Source of the DNA: Paraburkholderia sp. UYCP14C
GTDB taxonomy: Bacteria > Pseudomonadota > Gammaproteobacteria > Burkholderiales > Burkholderiaceae
Assembly (NCBI RefSeq): GCF_004197395.1
Contig: NZ_SELS01000007.1
Span: 62,001 to 126,000 of the forward strand
Reading direction: 5' to 3'
DNA length: 64,000 nucleotides
Shown one piece after another: positions 44,658-52,762 of this stretch (its first letter is position 1; each line of letters begins with the position of its first letter). Made by a program: the position numbers and the translations under genes. The notes beneath the pieces were generated by a model that saw only the letters and a program-made list of their open reading frames with translations, was not told the DNA's origin and did not search any database.

Positions 44658-44680
44658 GAAAGCGAGCGGCGCTCGTTTTC
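44658..44680 (+). terminator. Terminator after the DmpR-like gene
   Basis: The stem GAAAGCGAGC/GCTCGTTTTC (one G-T pair, 3-nt loop) is immediately after the stop codon, and its right arm ends in TTTTC, giving an intrinsic-terminator shape. Confidence 0.65.
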
Positions 44681-44721
44681 AACAGCGGTTTCGTGCGCCG
44701 CGCAATCCGGTACTCCCGCCC

Positions 44722-45357
44722 CTACCCCCGCCCCGTCCGCCGGAACACGTCGACGAGTTTGTCGACGATCCGGTTCAAATCGTTGCGCTCCTGCGCCGAG
44801 AGCATCGACAGCATTTCCGTTTCCATCGACTGACCGAGTTCGTCGGCCGTCGTGCGCAGCCGCTTGCCGGCCGCGGTGGCCCACAGCTGGAAGTGACGCG
44901 CGTCGTCGGGATGGATCGTGCGCCGCACCAGTTTGCGCTCGATCAGGTCCGCGACGAGCTTCGACAGCAGCGTCTTTTCGATCAACGTCTGCTCCTTCAA
45001 CTCGGTCGCGGTAATTCCCTCCGAGTGGCAAATAACCCGCAGCACGCGCAGCGAACGCACGTCGAGTCCCACCGCGCTCCTGTACGACGCATTGGCCCGG
45101 CTGATCATTTCGCTCTTGACGAGGTCGAGCTTGAAGGTCAGAAAGTAATTCCACTGGGTATCGCGGGCAACGGCGCTGTCGCTCGCCGCAGTCTGAGCGG
45201 GCTTCTGCGCTCCGTGTTGCGCCTGGTCCGCGGCTTTCTCATGGGCGTCGTCGCGCACCACCGCCCGATCCGCGTCCCCCGCCGTACCGTTCGCTTCCTT
45301 CTTCGCGCGGTCCTTCGCGTTTCCCCTCTGTCTCGCCACTGGCGTTCCTGCTCGCAT
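44722..45357 (-). CDS. MarR-family transcriptional regulator with a charged N-terminal extension
   Basis: 211 residues, about 60 more than a normal MarR. The first 65 are polar and Lys/Ala/Asp-rich, and may be an artefact of start choice, because conserved sequence begins near TQWNYFLTFKLDLVKSEM. The winged helix is ITATELKEQTLIEKTLLSKLVADLIERK without the longer wing, with HPDDARHFQLWAT following. It is divergent from an M20 amidohydrolase and MHS transporter, and a near-perfect dyad lies in the gap, so it is probably their ligand-released repressor. Confidence 0.85.
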   Translation of the reverse strand: MRAGTPVARQRGNAKDRAKKEANGTAGDADRAVVRDDAHEKAADQAQHGAQKPAQTAASDSAVARDTQWNYFLTFKLDLVKSEMISRANASYRSAVGLDVRSLRVLRVICHSEGITATELKEQTLIEKTLLSKLVADLIERKLVRRTIHPDDARHFQLWATAAGKRLRTTADELGQSMETEMLSMLSAQERNDLNRIVDKLVDVFRRTGRG

Positions 45358-45533
45358 CTCTTCGCGTCCTGTCTGAAGGCTTTGCTTAATTGAAGCCCGA
45401 TTAGCCGGCGCGCCTTACCTCAAGTGCTTGCGTGTTGGGCTCACGCCAGCACCCACGGGCCTCACGCCGCGCCGGCGGCTCACCGAAGATGATAGCCCAG
45501 ACCATCGGCATTGACCGGTCATCAGGGAAAAGC

Positions 45534-45558
45534 ATTAGTTGCAAACTTCAACTAATGA
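45534..45558. promoter_or_regulatory. 9-bp-arm dyad operator in the MarR/amidohydrolase gap
   Basis: CATTAGTTG (45534-45542) and CAACTAATG (45550-45558) are perfect inverted arms separated by 7 nt. The AGTTG/CAACT core is typical of MarR-family operators. It covers a TTGCAA (45540-45545) that pairs with TATTCT (45562-45567) at 16-bp spacing, so binding would block the amidohydrolase promoter. Confidence 0.75.
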
Positions 45559-45639
45559 ATTATTCTTTGACACCAACCGGCCGTCTGAGGGTCGCGCAGG
45601 CGGACCATGCACTCATTCATCACAGAGGGGATTGGCGGT

Positions 45640-46794
45640 ATGCAAAGGGACATCGAGTTGAACGCGCTCGGCGAACAGATGCGCGCATGGCGCAGGGATA
45701 TTCACCAGCATCCCGAACTCGGCTTCGACGAGCATCGCACCGCCGGACTGGTTGCGAAGCTGCTCGCCGGCTGGGCGATCGACGTGCAGACCGGCATCGG
45801 CGGCACGGGCGTAGTCGGCACGATTCGCGGCACACGCGGCGACGGTCCGTCGATCGGTCTGCGCGCCGACATGGACGCCCTGCCGATGAGTGAAAAAGGC
45901 ACGCACGCTCACCGTTCGACGCACGACAACGTGTTCCACGGCTGCGGCCACGACGGTCATACCGCGATCCTGCTCGGCGTCGCGAAACACCTCGCCGCGC
46001 ATCGCGACTTTCGCGGCACCGTGCATCTGATCTTCCAGCCGGCCGAGGAAACGCTGCGCGGCGGCTCGGCGATGATCAGCGACGGCCTGTTCGAGCGCTT
46101 TCATTGCGACGAGATCTACGCACTGCATAACAACAACCAACTGCCCGCCGGCAAGGTCGGCGTGCGCAGCGGCGCGATCCTGTCGGCCTGCGATCTGTTC
46201 CGGATCACGGTCACTGGCATCGGCAGCCACGCGGCCATGCCGCACAAGTCGATCGATCCGCTGATCGTCGGCACGACGCTCGTGCAGTCGATCCAGAGCA
46301 TCGTGAGCCGCAACATCGATCCGCTCGACACCGCCGTGGTCAGCGTCTGCAAGTTCCTGTCGGGCACCGCGATCAACGTGATCCCCGACACCGCGGTACT
46401 CGAAGGCACGGTGCGCACGTTGTCGCTCGAAGCCCAGCAAACCACGCTCGCGCGGCTGCGCGCGATCTGCGAAGGCGCGGCCACGATGTACGGCTGCGAA
46501 GTGCGCTTCGAGCATCTGCAGACCTCGCCGCCGACGCTCAACACGCCCGCCGAAACCGACACCGTGCGGCGTGCCGCCGAGCGCGTGCTCGGCGCGGACA
46601 ACGTGATCGTCGACGTCGCCCCGCTGATGGCCTCGGAAGACTTCGCGTTCATGCTGCAGCAACGCCCCGGCTCATACTTCTTCCTGGGCCACGACGGCCT
46701 CACCTGCCATCACCCGGAATTCGACTTCGACGACGACACCGCCCCCACCGGCGCGGCCGTGTTCATCGAAATCGTGCGCCAGCGGCTCGGCTAA
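45640..46794 (+). CDS. M20-family amidohydrolase (hippurate hydrolase-like)
   Basis: 384 residues from ATG 45640; ATG 45607 is in frame and would add 11. M20D features are RRDIHQHPELGFDEHRT, GLRADMDALPM, HGCGHDGHTAILLG (metal ligands), FQPAEETLRGGSAMISDGL with the catalytic glutamates, GSHAAMPHKSIDP (dimerisation lid) and ASEDFAFML. Such enzymes split N-acyl amino acids such as hippurate, or related amides, using two metal ions. It sits before an MHS transporter, suggesting uptake and hydrolysis of the same compound, and the aromatic-degrading context makes hippurate a fair guess. Confidence 0.9.
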   Translation: MQRDIELNALGEQMRAWRRDIHQHPELGFDEHRTAGLVAKLLAGWAIDVQTGIGGTGVVGTIRGTRGDGPSIGLRADMDALPMSEKGTHAHRSTHDNVFHGCGHDGHTAILLGVAKHLAAHRDFRGTVHLIFQPAEETLRGGSAMISDGLFERFHCDEIYALHNNNQLPAGKVGVRSGAILSACDLFRITVTGIGSHAAMPHKSIDPLIVGTTLVQSIQSIVSRNIDPLDTAVVSVCKFLSGTAINVIPDTAVLEGTVRTLSLEAQQTTLARLRAICEGAATMYGCEVRFEHLQTSPPTLNTPAETDTVRRAAERVLGADNVIVDVAPLMASEDFAFMLQQRPGSYFFLGHDGLTCHHPEFDFDDDTAPTGAAVFIEIVRQRLG

Positions 46795-46829
46795 TCCACA
46801 TTCACGCAATCGATCAGAGGGGAACAGCA

Positions 46830-48158
46830 ATGAACGGAAAACCGACGCCCTCGCCGGCGATGGTGCGAAAAGTTGTGATTGCTTCGGTGCTCGGCAATGC
46901 ATTCGAATGGTTCGACTTCGCCATCTACGGCCTGTTCGCCGTGATGATCGCGAAGCTGTTTTTCCCGAGCGGCAACGACTTCGCGTCGATGCTGCTCACG
47001 CTCGCGACGTTCGGCGTCGGCTTCGCGGTCCGTCCGCTCGGCGGCGTGCTGCTCGGTTTGTACGGCGACCGGGTGGGCCGCAAGAAAGCGCTGTCGATGA
47101 CGATCGTGCTGATGTCGATCGGCACCGGCATGATCGGTCTGTTGCCGACCTATGCGGCGATCGGCATCGCGGCGCCGATCCTGATGGTGCTCGCGCGGCT
47201 GATCCAGGGCTTCTCGGTCGGCGGCGAATTCAGCGGCGCGACGACGATGCTGGTCGAGTTCGCGCCCGCGAATCGCCGGGGCTTTTACGGCAGCTTCCAG
47301 ATGTGCTCGCAAGCGCTCGCATTCGCGCTCGGCGCACTGGTCGCCTATACGCTGACCGTCAATCTCGCGCCGCACGATCTCGAGTCGTGGGGCTGGCGAC
47401 TGCCGTTCCTGCTCGGCATCCTGATCGGCCCGGTCGGCTGGCTGATCCGCTCGACCGTCGACGAATCGCCGGAATTCCTCGCCTACGCGAACGAAGTGCG
47501 GCGCGGCAAGATCAAGCCTGTGAATACGCCGCTGCGCACGGTGTTCCGCGACTATCCGCGGGCGGTGCTCGGCAGCATCGGCATGTCGGTGGTCGGTACC
47601 GTGTCGGCCTACGTGTTCGTGTTCTTCCTGCCGATCTTCGCGAAGAAGCAACTCGGCATGTCGGCCGCCGATGTGAACCTGAGCACCTTCATCGGCACCG
47701 CGATCATCCTGGTGTTTTGCCCGCTCGCCGGCTATCTGTCGGACCGCTTCGGCCGCAAGGCCGTGCTGCTGCCCGCGATCGTCGCGTACGGCATCGCTTC
47801 GTACGTGCTGTTCCGGCAACTCGTCAACGTGCCGACGTTCGGTTCGCTGCTCGCGGTGCAGATCGGCGTGTCGTGCTTCATGAGCTTCTTCTGGGGCCCG
47901 ACGCCGATCGTACTGACCGAAGTGTTCCCCGTCAGCGTCCGTTCGACCGGCGCGGCCGTCACCTACAACCTCGCGGTGCTGATTTTCGGCGGCCTCGCGC
48001 CGTTCGTGAACACCTGGCTCGTGCATGTGACGGGCAGCAATCTCGCACCGATCTACTACGTGCAGGCGAGCGTGGCGATCGGCATCGTCGGCGTGCTGGT
48101 GTTGCCGTCGACCGCGCGCGCGAGGCCGGCCGGGTTGCGGCTCGACCGGCAGGTGTAA
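46830..48158 (+). CDS. MHS-family MFS transporter
   Basis: 442 residues, 12 helices. GNAFEWFDFAIYGLFAVMIA at the N terminus and GLYGDRVGRKKAL in loop 2-3 place it in the metabolite:H+ symporter family; SDRFGRKAVLL is the repeat in the second half. AGGGGAACAGCA precedes ATG 46830. It follows the amidohydrolase by 35 bp in the same direction, so it is probably the importer of the amidohydrolase substrate. Confidence 0.92.
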   Translation: MNGKPTPSPAMVRKVVIASVLGNAFEWFDFAIYGLFAVMIAKLFFPSGNDFASMLLTLATFGVGFAVRPLGGVLLGLYGDRVGRKKALSMTIVLMSIGTGMIGLLPTYAAIGIAAPILMVLARLIQGFSVGGEFSGATTMLVEFAPANRRGFYGSFQMCSQALAFALGALVAYTLTVNLAPHDLESWGWRLPFLLGILIGPVGWLIRSTVDESPEFLAYANEVRRGKIKPVNTPLRTVFRDYPRAVLGSIGMSVVGTVSAYVFVFFLPIFAKKQLGMSAADVNLSTFIGTAIILVFCPLAGYLSDRFGRKAVLLPAIVAYGIASYVLFRQLVNVPTFGSLLAVQIGVSCFMSFFWGPTPIVLTEVFPVSVRSTGAAVTYNLAVLIFGGLAPFVNTWLVHVTGSNLAPIYYVQASVAIGIVGVLVLPSTARARPAGLRLDRQV

Positions 48159-48164
48159 GCGTAC

Positions 48165-48188
48165 GGATCGGCCCTGCATCGCCGATCC
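48165..48188 (+). terminator. Short hairpin after the MHS transporter
   Basis: GGATCGG (48165-48171) pairs with CCGATCC (48182-48188) over a 10-nt loop, just after the stop codon. No T-run follows, so it is a weak terminator candidate. Confidence 0.35.
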
Positions 48189-48323
48189 CGGAAGGCAACG
48201 CTAGCAGCATCGGACGCGAAGCAATCCGCGGTTCAGCGCGGCAAACCACGCGTAAATCCGGAATTAGAAGGAACCGCCCAAACCGTAAGATCGCCATGAA
48301 CCGGTCAGTCAGGTGTTGGCAAC

Positions 48324-48650
48324 ATGGTAGATCTTCCTCTTTCCGATGACGCCTGGGCGCGCATCAATCATCTGTTCGAGCCGGAGCCGAAGAAACGTTT
48401 GGGCCGGCCCGCGCGTCCGCCGCGCGAGATCCTGGACGCGATCCTGTGGGTCGTCACGCGCAACGAGAAATGGCATCGGCTGCCCGGCACCTTTCCGCCG
48501 TCGCAGACGTGCTACATCAGGTGGCTGCAATGGCGCCGCACGGGCTTGATGAACGCGATTCTCGACGAGCTCGGCCTGAGCGGTTGCGTGCTTGACCCGG
48601 CATCTTGCGCGAATTCGGCGCCTGCGGCCGAGTCCAACGCCGAGGCCTGA
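48324..48650 (+). CDS. Orphan IS5-type transposase N-terminal domain (DUF4096-like)
   Basis: 108 residues. The sequence LSDDAWARINHLFEPEPKKR, GRPARPPREILDAILWVV and GIPWRDLP-like NEKWHRLPGTFPPSQTCYIR is the N-terminal DNA-binding half of IS5/IS1031-group transposases. The catalytic DDE half is absent: after about residue 82 the protein diverges into an unrelated Ser/Ala-rich tail and stops. I see no terminal inverted repeats or target duplication in the flanks. It is either a remnant or a domesticated DNA-binding protein. The short initial MVDLPLS with an upstream gap of 165 bp suggests it has its own start. Confidence 0.7.
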   Translation: MVDLPLSDDAWARINHLFEPEPKKRLGRPARPPREILDAILWVVTRNEKWHRLPGTFPPSQTCYIRWLQWRRTGLMNAILDELGLSGCVLDPASCANSAPAAESNAEA

Positions 48651-48806
48651 AATCGCGGCCTGGAATGGCATATATTGTTGGTAAGGATGAGTGCCCGCAA
48701 CGGCGCGGCCCCGATCTGCATCAGCCGCACGCGTGCGGGTATGATGCCGGGCGCGGTACCCACCGCGCCCGCTTCCGATGCCGCATTTCTTGCCACGAGA
48801 ACCATC

Positions 48807-49073
48807 ATGCCTGCCCAACACGACGAAGCACCCGGCACTCACGACACGGCGGACAAGCCGAAGCGCAAGACGCTGTCCCTGTCCGTGCGCAATCTCCTGA
48901 TGGTCGCCATCGGCGTCGCGATGTTCGCAATCGTGTCGGGCGTCGTGCTGTACAACCCGATCATGTACGGCGACGAGATCCCGAACTTCGGCATCATCCT
49001 GATGCTGACGGTGCCGGTGATCGCGGGCGTCGCGTTTCGCGTCGGCCTCGACGCGTGGCTCGATCGGGAGTGA
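48807..49073 (+). CDS. Small two-helix membrane protein of unknown function
   Basis: 88 residues from ATG 48807; a longer in-frame start at 48675 gives a Ser/Arg-rich stretch unlikely to be translated. The first 28 residues are charged, then helix one (NLLMVAIGVAMFAIVSGVVL) and helix two (FGIILMLTVPVIAGVAFRVG) flank a short polar loop, ending DAWLDRE. I recognise no domain. It is convergent with the sensor kinase gene. Confidence 0.6.
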   Translation: MPAQHDEAPGTHDTADKPKRKTLSLSVRNLLMVAIGVAMFAIVSGVVLYNPIMYGDEIPNFGIILMLTVPVIAGVAFRVGLDAWLDRE

Positions 49074-49101
49074 GCGGCACGAGCGCCGCGCCCTCAACCC
49101 G

Positions 49102-50475
49102 TCAAGCCGCCTTGACCGGCAAGACGACCCACACTTCGAGGCCACCGCCGTCGCGCGCATGAAACTGCAGGCCGCCGCCATGCAGCCGCGCGATCCGCTC
49201 GACGATCGACAACCCCAGCCCCGTGCCGCCGCTGTGCGCACGCGCATTGCGGCCGCGCTGGAACGGCGCCTTCAGCTTTTCCAACTCCTCCGCCGTCAAA
49301 CCTTTGCCGCGATCGCCGACCGCGACCGTCACCGCATCCTGGGTCGCCCACGTGCGCACCGCAAGCCCGCTGCCGCCGTAGACGATCGCGTTCTGCATCA
49401 GATTCATCAGCAGCCGCATCATGCTGATCGGCCGATATCGAACGGCCGGCAAGCTGCCCAGCGACAGTTCGAACTCGTGCCCGAGCCCCGCGAAGTCGCC
49501 CGCGAGCCGTTCGATCAGCGCGTTCAGATCGCCGGGCTGCGCTTCCTCGCGCTCGCCGCTGCCCGCGTAATCCATGAACTGCTGCAGGATCGTCTCGATC
49601 TGATCCAGATACGACTCGGCGGCGATCACGAAGCTGCTGTCGGCCCCTGCCGGCATCGCCATCGCCATCGACAGACGCAGCTTCGTCAACGGTGTGCGGA
49701 TGTCGTGCGAGATGCCCGCGAGCATCAACGCACGCGTCGCCTCGGCGTCCTGTAACGCGCGCGTCATCTGATTGAAAGCGCTGCCCACGGCGGCGATTTC
49801 GGCAGGGCCGTCGGTCGGCAGCGGCGCGGGCAGGTCGCCGGCGCTGACGCGGCGGGCCGCTTGCGTGAGCTCATGCAACGGTTCGTTCAGATGCAACTGG
49901 ATCGCGTAGCCGGCGAGCGCGGCGAGCACGCCGAGACCCAACGACAGGAAGATCGCCGCTTCGAGGCCGCTGCCCTGCGCGTCCGCGGGAATCGGCAGCG
50001 CGATCCAGTACGGCGCGTTCGCCACGGAACCCGCCGCGTTGTCGGAGCCGGCGGCCGGCGCATGCATGCGGATCCACAGCCGCTGCGCGCCCTCGGTCTG
50101 CCACCGCACGGGCATATCAGCGGGCAGGTGCTTGCGCAGGCTGTCGACGAACACGCCGCGCTGATAGGTGGTATAGACGTGAAACAGATCGTGCGGCGAT
50201 GTGTCGGCCGCTTCAGGCGGCAACTGCTCGCGCGCGTCGAGACGCGCGGTTAGCGTCGCGCGCGAGGCGGGCGGCGTAGCGGCGAGCAGGTTGTCGAGCG
50301 TCGTCACGTAGGTCGCGAACACAGCGGCCGCGCGCTCGACGCGCGGCCGCTGCACGTAATGCAGCAGCACGACGATCGAGCAGATCTGGCTCAGCATCAC
50401 GAGCGCGATCAGCAGCGCGATATTGCGCGCGAGCAGCGTACGCGGCAGCAGTGTGCGCGACAGCGAGCGCATCAT
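49102..50475 (-). CDS. EnvZ-like sensor histidine kinase
   Basis: 457 residues. N-terminal helix (LLIALVMLSQICSIVVLL), a periplasmic region of about 120 residues, a second helix near 165-185, HAMP, HisKA with AGISHDIRTPLTKLRLS (phospho-His about 255), and HATPase_c with NLMQNAIVYGG, GDRGKGL and GGTGLGLS. The HDxRTPL box and overall layout match EnvZ/RstB-type kinases. It overlaps its response regulator by 4 bp. The signal is unknown; the adjacent EF-hand protein hints at calcium, as inference only. Confidence 0.93.
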   Translation of the reverse strand: MMRSLSRTLLPRTLLARNIALLIALVMLSQICSIVVLLHYVQRPRVERAAAVFATYVTTLDNLLAATPPASRATLTARLDAREQLPPEAADTSPHDLFHVYTTYQRGVFVDSLRKHLPADMPVRWQTEGAQRLWIRMHAPAAGSDNAAGSVANAPYWIALPIPADAQGSGLEAAIFLSLGLGVLAALAGYAIQLHLNEPLHELTQAARRVSAGDLPAPLPTDGPAEIAAVGSAFNQMTRALQDAEATRALMLAGISHDIRTPLTKLRLSMAMAMPAGADSSFVIAAESYLDQIETILQQFMDYAGSGEREEAQPGDLNALIERLAGDFAGLGHEFELSLGSLPAVRYRPISMMRLLMNLMQNAIVYGGSGLAVRTWATQDAVTVAVGDRGKGLTAEELEKLKAPFQRGRNARAHSGGTGLGLSIVERIARLHGGGLQFHARDGGGLEVWVVLPVKAA

Positions 50476-51185
50476 GATTCGACATCGGCGACGAGCATAT
50501 AGCCGACGCCCCAGACGGTGCGGATGAAACGCGGCTTCGACGGATCGTCCTCGACGGTCTGTCTCAGGCGCAGTACCTGCACGTCGATGCTGCGGTCGAG
50601 CGCGTCATGGTCGCGCCCCCGCGCACGCGCGAGCAGGTTGTCGCGGCTCACCGCGCGATTCGGCGACGACGCGAGCGCGACCAGCAGCAGCATCTGCGCG
50701 GAATGAATCTCGAGCGGCACGCCCGCGCGCGACAGCTCCTGCTTGCCGACATCGAGCGTGAAGTCGCCGAAACGCACGCACTGCGACGTCACCGTAGGGT
50801 CGCCCGCGGCCATTTTCTGGCGGCGCAGCAGCGCATTGATTCGCGCCACCAGTTCGCGCGGCAGGAACGGCTTCGCGAGGTAGTCGTCGGCGCCGGTTTC
50901 GAGGCCGGTCACGCGATCGAGCGGATCGCCCTTCGCGGTCAGCATCAGGATCGGCAAGGTCTGCCCTTGCGCGCGCAGCTTCGCGCAGATCTCGAGGCCG
51001 TCCTCTTCGCCGATCATCAGATCGAGGATCAGCAGGTCGAACGGCTCGCGCTCCAGGTAGCGATTCAGACGCTTGCCGTCCTCGGCCGCGCGCACGTCGA
51101 AGCCGTGACCGCGCAGAAAGCGCAGCAGCATGTTGCGCAACTCGGCTTCGTCGTCGAGCACGATGATCCTGGCGGGGCGTTCCAT
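50472..51185 (-). CDS. OmpR-family response regulator
   Basis: 237 residues from ATG 51185 (GAGGAG seven bases upstream; a TTG at 51191 is too close to that site). The receiver has VLDDEAELR, phospho-Asp in LLILDLMIGEEDG, and MLTAKGD; the lysine lies in DDYLAKPF. The C-terminal winged helix has VSRDNLLARARGRDHDALDRS and FIRTVWGVGYML. Its stop overlaps the kinase start (CATCA junction at 50472-50475), so the pair is co-transcribed. Confidence 0.95.
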   Translation of the reverse strand: MERPARIIVLDDEAELRNMLLRFLRGHGFDVRAAEDGKRLNRYLEREPFDLLILDLMIGEEDGLEICAKLRAQGQTLPILMLTAKGDPLDRVTGLETGADDYLAKPFLPRELVARINALLRRQKMAAGDPTVTSQCVRFGDFTLDVGKQELSRAGVPLEIHSAQMLLLVALASSPNRAVSRDNLLARARGRDHDALDRSIDVQVLRLRQTVEDDPSKPRFIRTVWGVGYMLVADVES

Positions 51186-51212
51186 CCGCAAGCTCCTCGA
51201 TATTCACGCCGC

Positions 51213-51506
51213 TCAGCGTGCGGCCCCGCGTTCCTGCATGAATGCCTCGATCTGCGACAGCGTGATGTAGCCGGCCTTCTGCGTGTCGATCTCGTCGAAA
51301 TGACGCGCGACCATCGGCATGCCGGCCGCCGCCTGGGCGCGGGTCAGTTTGCCGTCGTGCGTGGTGTTCGCGTTCGAAAAGCGCGTTTGCAGCTGCTGCT
51401 CCATCTGCGCCATCCGCTGCGGGTTGATACCTTGCGGCGCGGCGGCCTGAGCGAACGTGACGGTGGACGCGCAGCACAGCAACACGGTGGCGAGCAACTT
51501 CTTCAT
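51213..51506 (-). CDS. Small secreted EF-hand-like protein
   Basis: 97 residues from ATG 51506 (AGGAG upstream). A signal peptide (MKKLLATVLLCCASTVTFAQA) exports it to the periplasm. Two degenerate EF-hand loops follow: around NANTTHDGKLTRAQAAAG and around DEIDTQKAGYITLSQIEAFM. The first keeps a D-G-K core and the second keeps D and an E at the end, so calcium affinity is uncertain. It lies 27 bp before the response regulator start on the same strand and probably starts the operon. Confidence 0.8.
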   Translation of the reverse strand: MKKLLATVLLCCASTVTFAQAAAPQGINPQRMAQMEQQLQTRFSNANTTHDGKLTRAQAAAGMPMVARHFDEIDTQKAGYITLSQIEAFMQERGAAR

Positions 51507-51754
51507 GACTGACTCCTTCGGTTGGAACATCGACCGTCGCCTGGCTGGGTGCCGCGATCCGTTTCGATGACAGGCCGAATTCTTGGCCAGACGCCGCGCG
51601 ATCGCAATTCAAGAATCATGTCGAATCATGTCACGGCCCCGGGTGCCGCTGCTGCGTGACATCGAATGAAATGAGTTTGCGATTCCGTTGCGCGGGCCTG
51701 CTGCGTATCGTTCCGTCTGCCGTCCGTCGGCTTTCTACGTATCAGGAGTCCCAA

Positions 51755-52093
51755 ATGACTATCCGTCTTGCCTGCGCCTCGACTTTCACCGCCATCGGTC
51801 TCGCCTGTTCTTCCGCCGCCTACGCCAGAATCGTCGTGTATCTGCCCGCCGCCGTGGTCTATGCGCCGCCGCCGCGACCGGTCTACTACCCTGTGCCGAT
51901 CAATCCCGTGTACGTATCGGCGCCGCCTGTCGCCATTCCAGTGGCGGCCGCGACCATCGTCGCGGCGCCGCCTAACCAGCTGCCGGTCACGACGGCCGCT
52001 GCTACCGTGGTGGTGCCGCCCGCACCGAACTATGCGGTGATGCCCGTGCCGACGGTCAGCTATGCGCAACCGCTCGCGACCGCGCCGCAGTGA
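51755..52093 (+). CDS. Secreted Val/Pro/Ala-rich protein of unknown function
   Basis: 112 residues from ATG 51755, with AGGAG eight bases upstream. A signal peptide ends near SSAAYA. The mature part is low complexity (Pro, Val, Ala, Tyr; VYAPPPRPVYYPVP, later PPAPNYAVMPVP), similar to small envelope proteins often annotated as hypothetical in Burkholderiaceae. I recognise no enzyme domain. It reads away from the EF-hand gene with 248 bp between. Confidence 0.65.
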   Translation: MTIRLACASTFTAIGLACSSAAYARIVVYLPAAVVYAPPPRPVYYPVPINPVYVSAPPVAIPVAAATIVAAPPNQLPVTTAAATVVVPPAPNYAVMPVPTVSYAQPLATAPQ

Positions 52094-52453
52094 CCGCGCC
52101 GCATTGACCACGCACTTCGGGCCGTCGGGCAGAGCCGCTCCGACCGCCTCGAGGCTCGCCACGCCGTTGACTCAGCATAGGACAAGCGCCTGGCACGCAC
52201 GCCTGGTGAATTCCCGTTGTCGAGTTGAAAGGTGCAGCGCCGCCGCGGCGCGTCGGGCGCTGCGCGTAAAGCTTGCATTGAGTTTGCCGCTTCTTACCAT
52301 CGCTCACCGCGTCCGGCGCGCGCTCGATGTGGCGTTTTGTGCCGTCACGGCTGATCTTGACTACAAATAGGCGGGATGGAACGAAGCTTGCTGTCGCTCT
52401 TTTACGTTCGCGCGCGCGCCCATCCCCAGCTTTCCTTTTCCCGGACCTTTGTG
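52094..52453. other. 360-bp region without a supported gene
   Basis: Open frames here are short and Arg/Ser-rich, as expected from GC-rich noncoding DNA. I see no clear promoter or RNA structure. Confidence 0.4.
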
Positions 52454-52762
52454 ATGAGTTACCAAGATATCGACAAGGAAATTGCCCATCTCGAAGTCGT
52501 TTTCAACGCACTTTCGGCGCGCGACCGTTTTCCGCTCTCGTACTGGCATCGCCGGCTGCTCGCGTTGAACCGTTCGTCGATGGTGCCCGCGCAACGCCAG
52601 CGCGTCGCCCACCTCGAAGCGAGGCTGCGCTCGATCGGCGCGCGACTGGACCCGCTCGCCGGCGCGACGCCCGTCGGCACCACGCCAGCCCGCGCCGATG
52701 ACGGACGGGTCAACGATCCGTTTGATGGCGGACGGGTTTCGCAGATCCGTTCAGCCGGTTAG
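52454..52762 (+). CDS. Small hypothetical protein
   Basis: 102 residues from ATG 52454. The first 70 residues are helical and charged: MSYQDIDKEIAHLEVVFNAL, then FPLSYWHRRLLALN and RVAHLEARLRSIG. The remaining 30 are Gly/Asp/Arg-rich and include the repeat DDGRVNDPFDGGRV. No membrane helix or signal peptide. No family recognised. Its last 12 bases overlap the convergent transporter gene. Confidence 0.55.
   Translation: MSYQDIDKEIAHLEVVFNALSARDRFPLSYWHRRLLALNRSSMVPAQRQRVAHLEARLRSIGARLDPLAGATPVGTTPARADDGRVNDPFDGGRVSQIRSAG

Noticed and set aside
48158-48810. A complete insertion sequence around the IS5-like domain
   Set aside because: No catalytic DDE part, no terminal inverted repeats and no target-site duplication seen.
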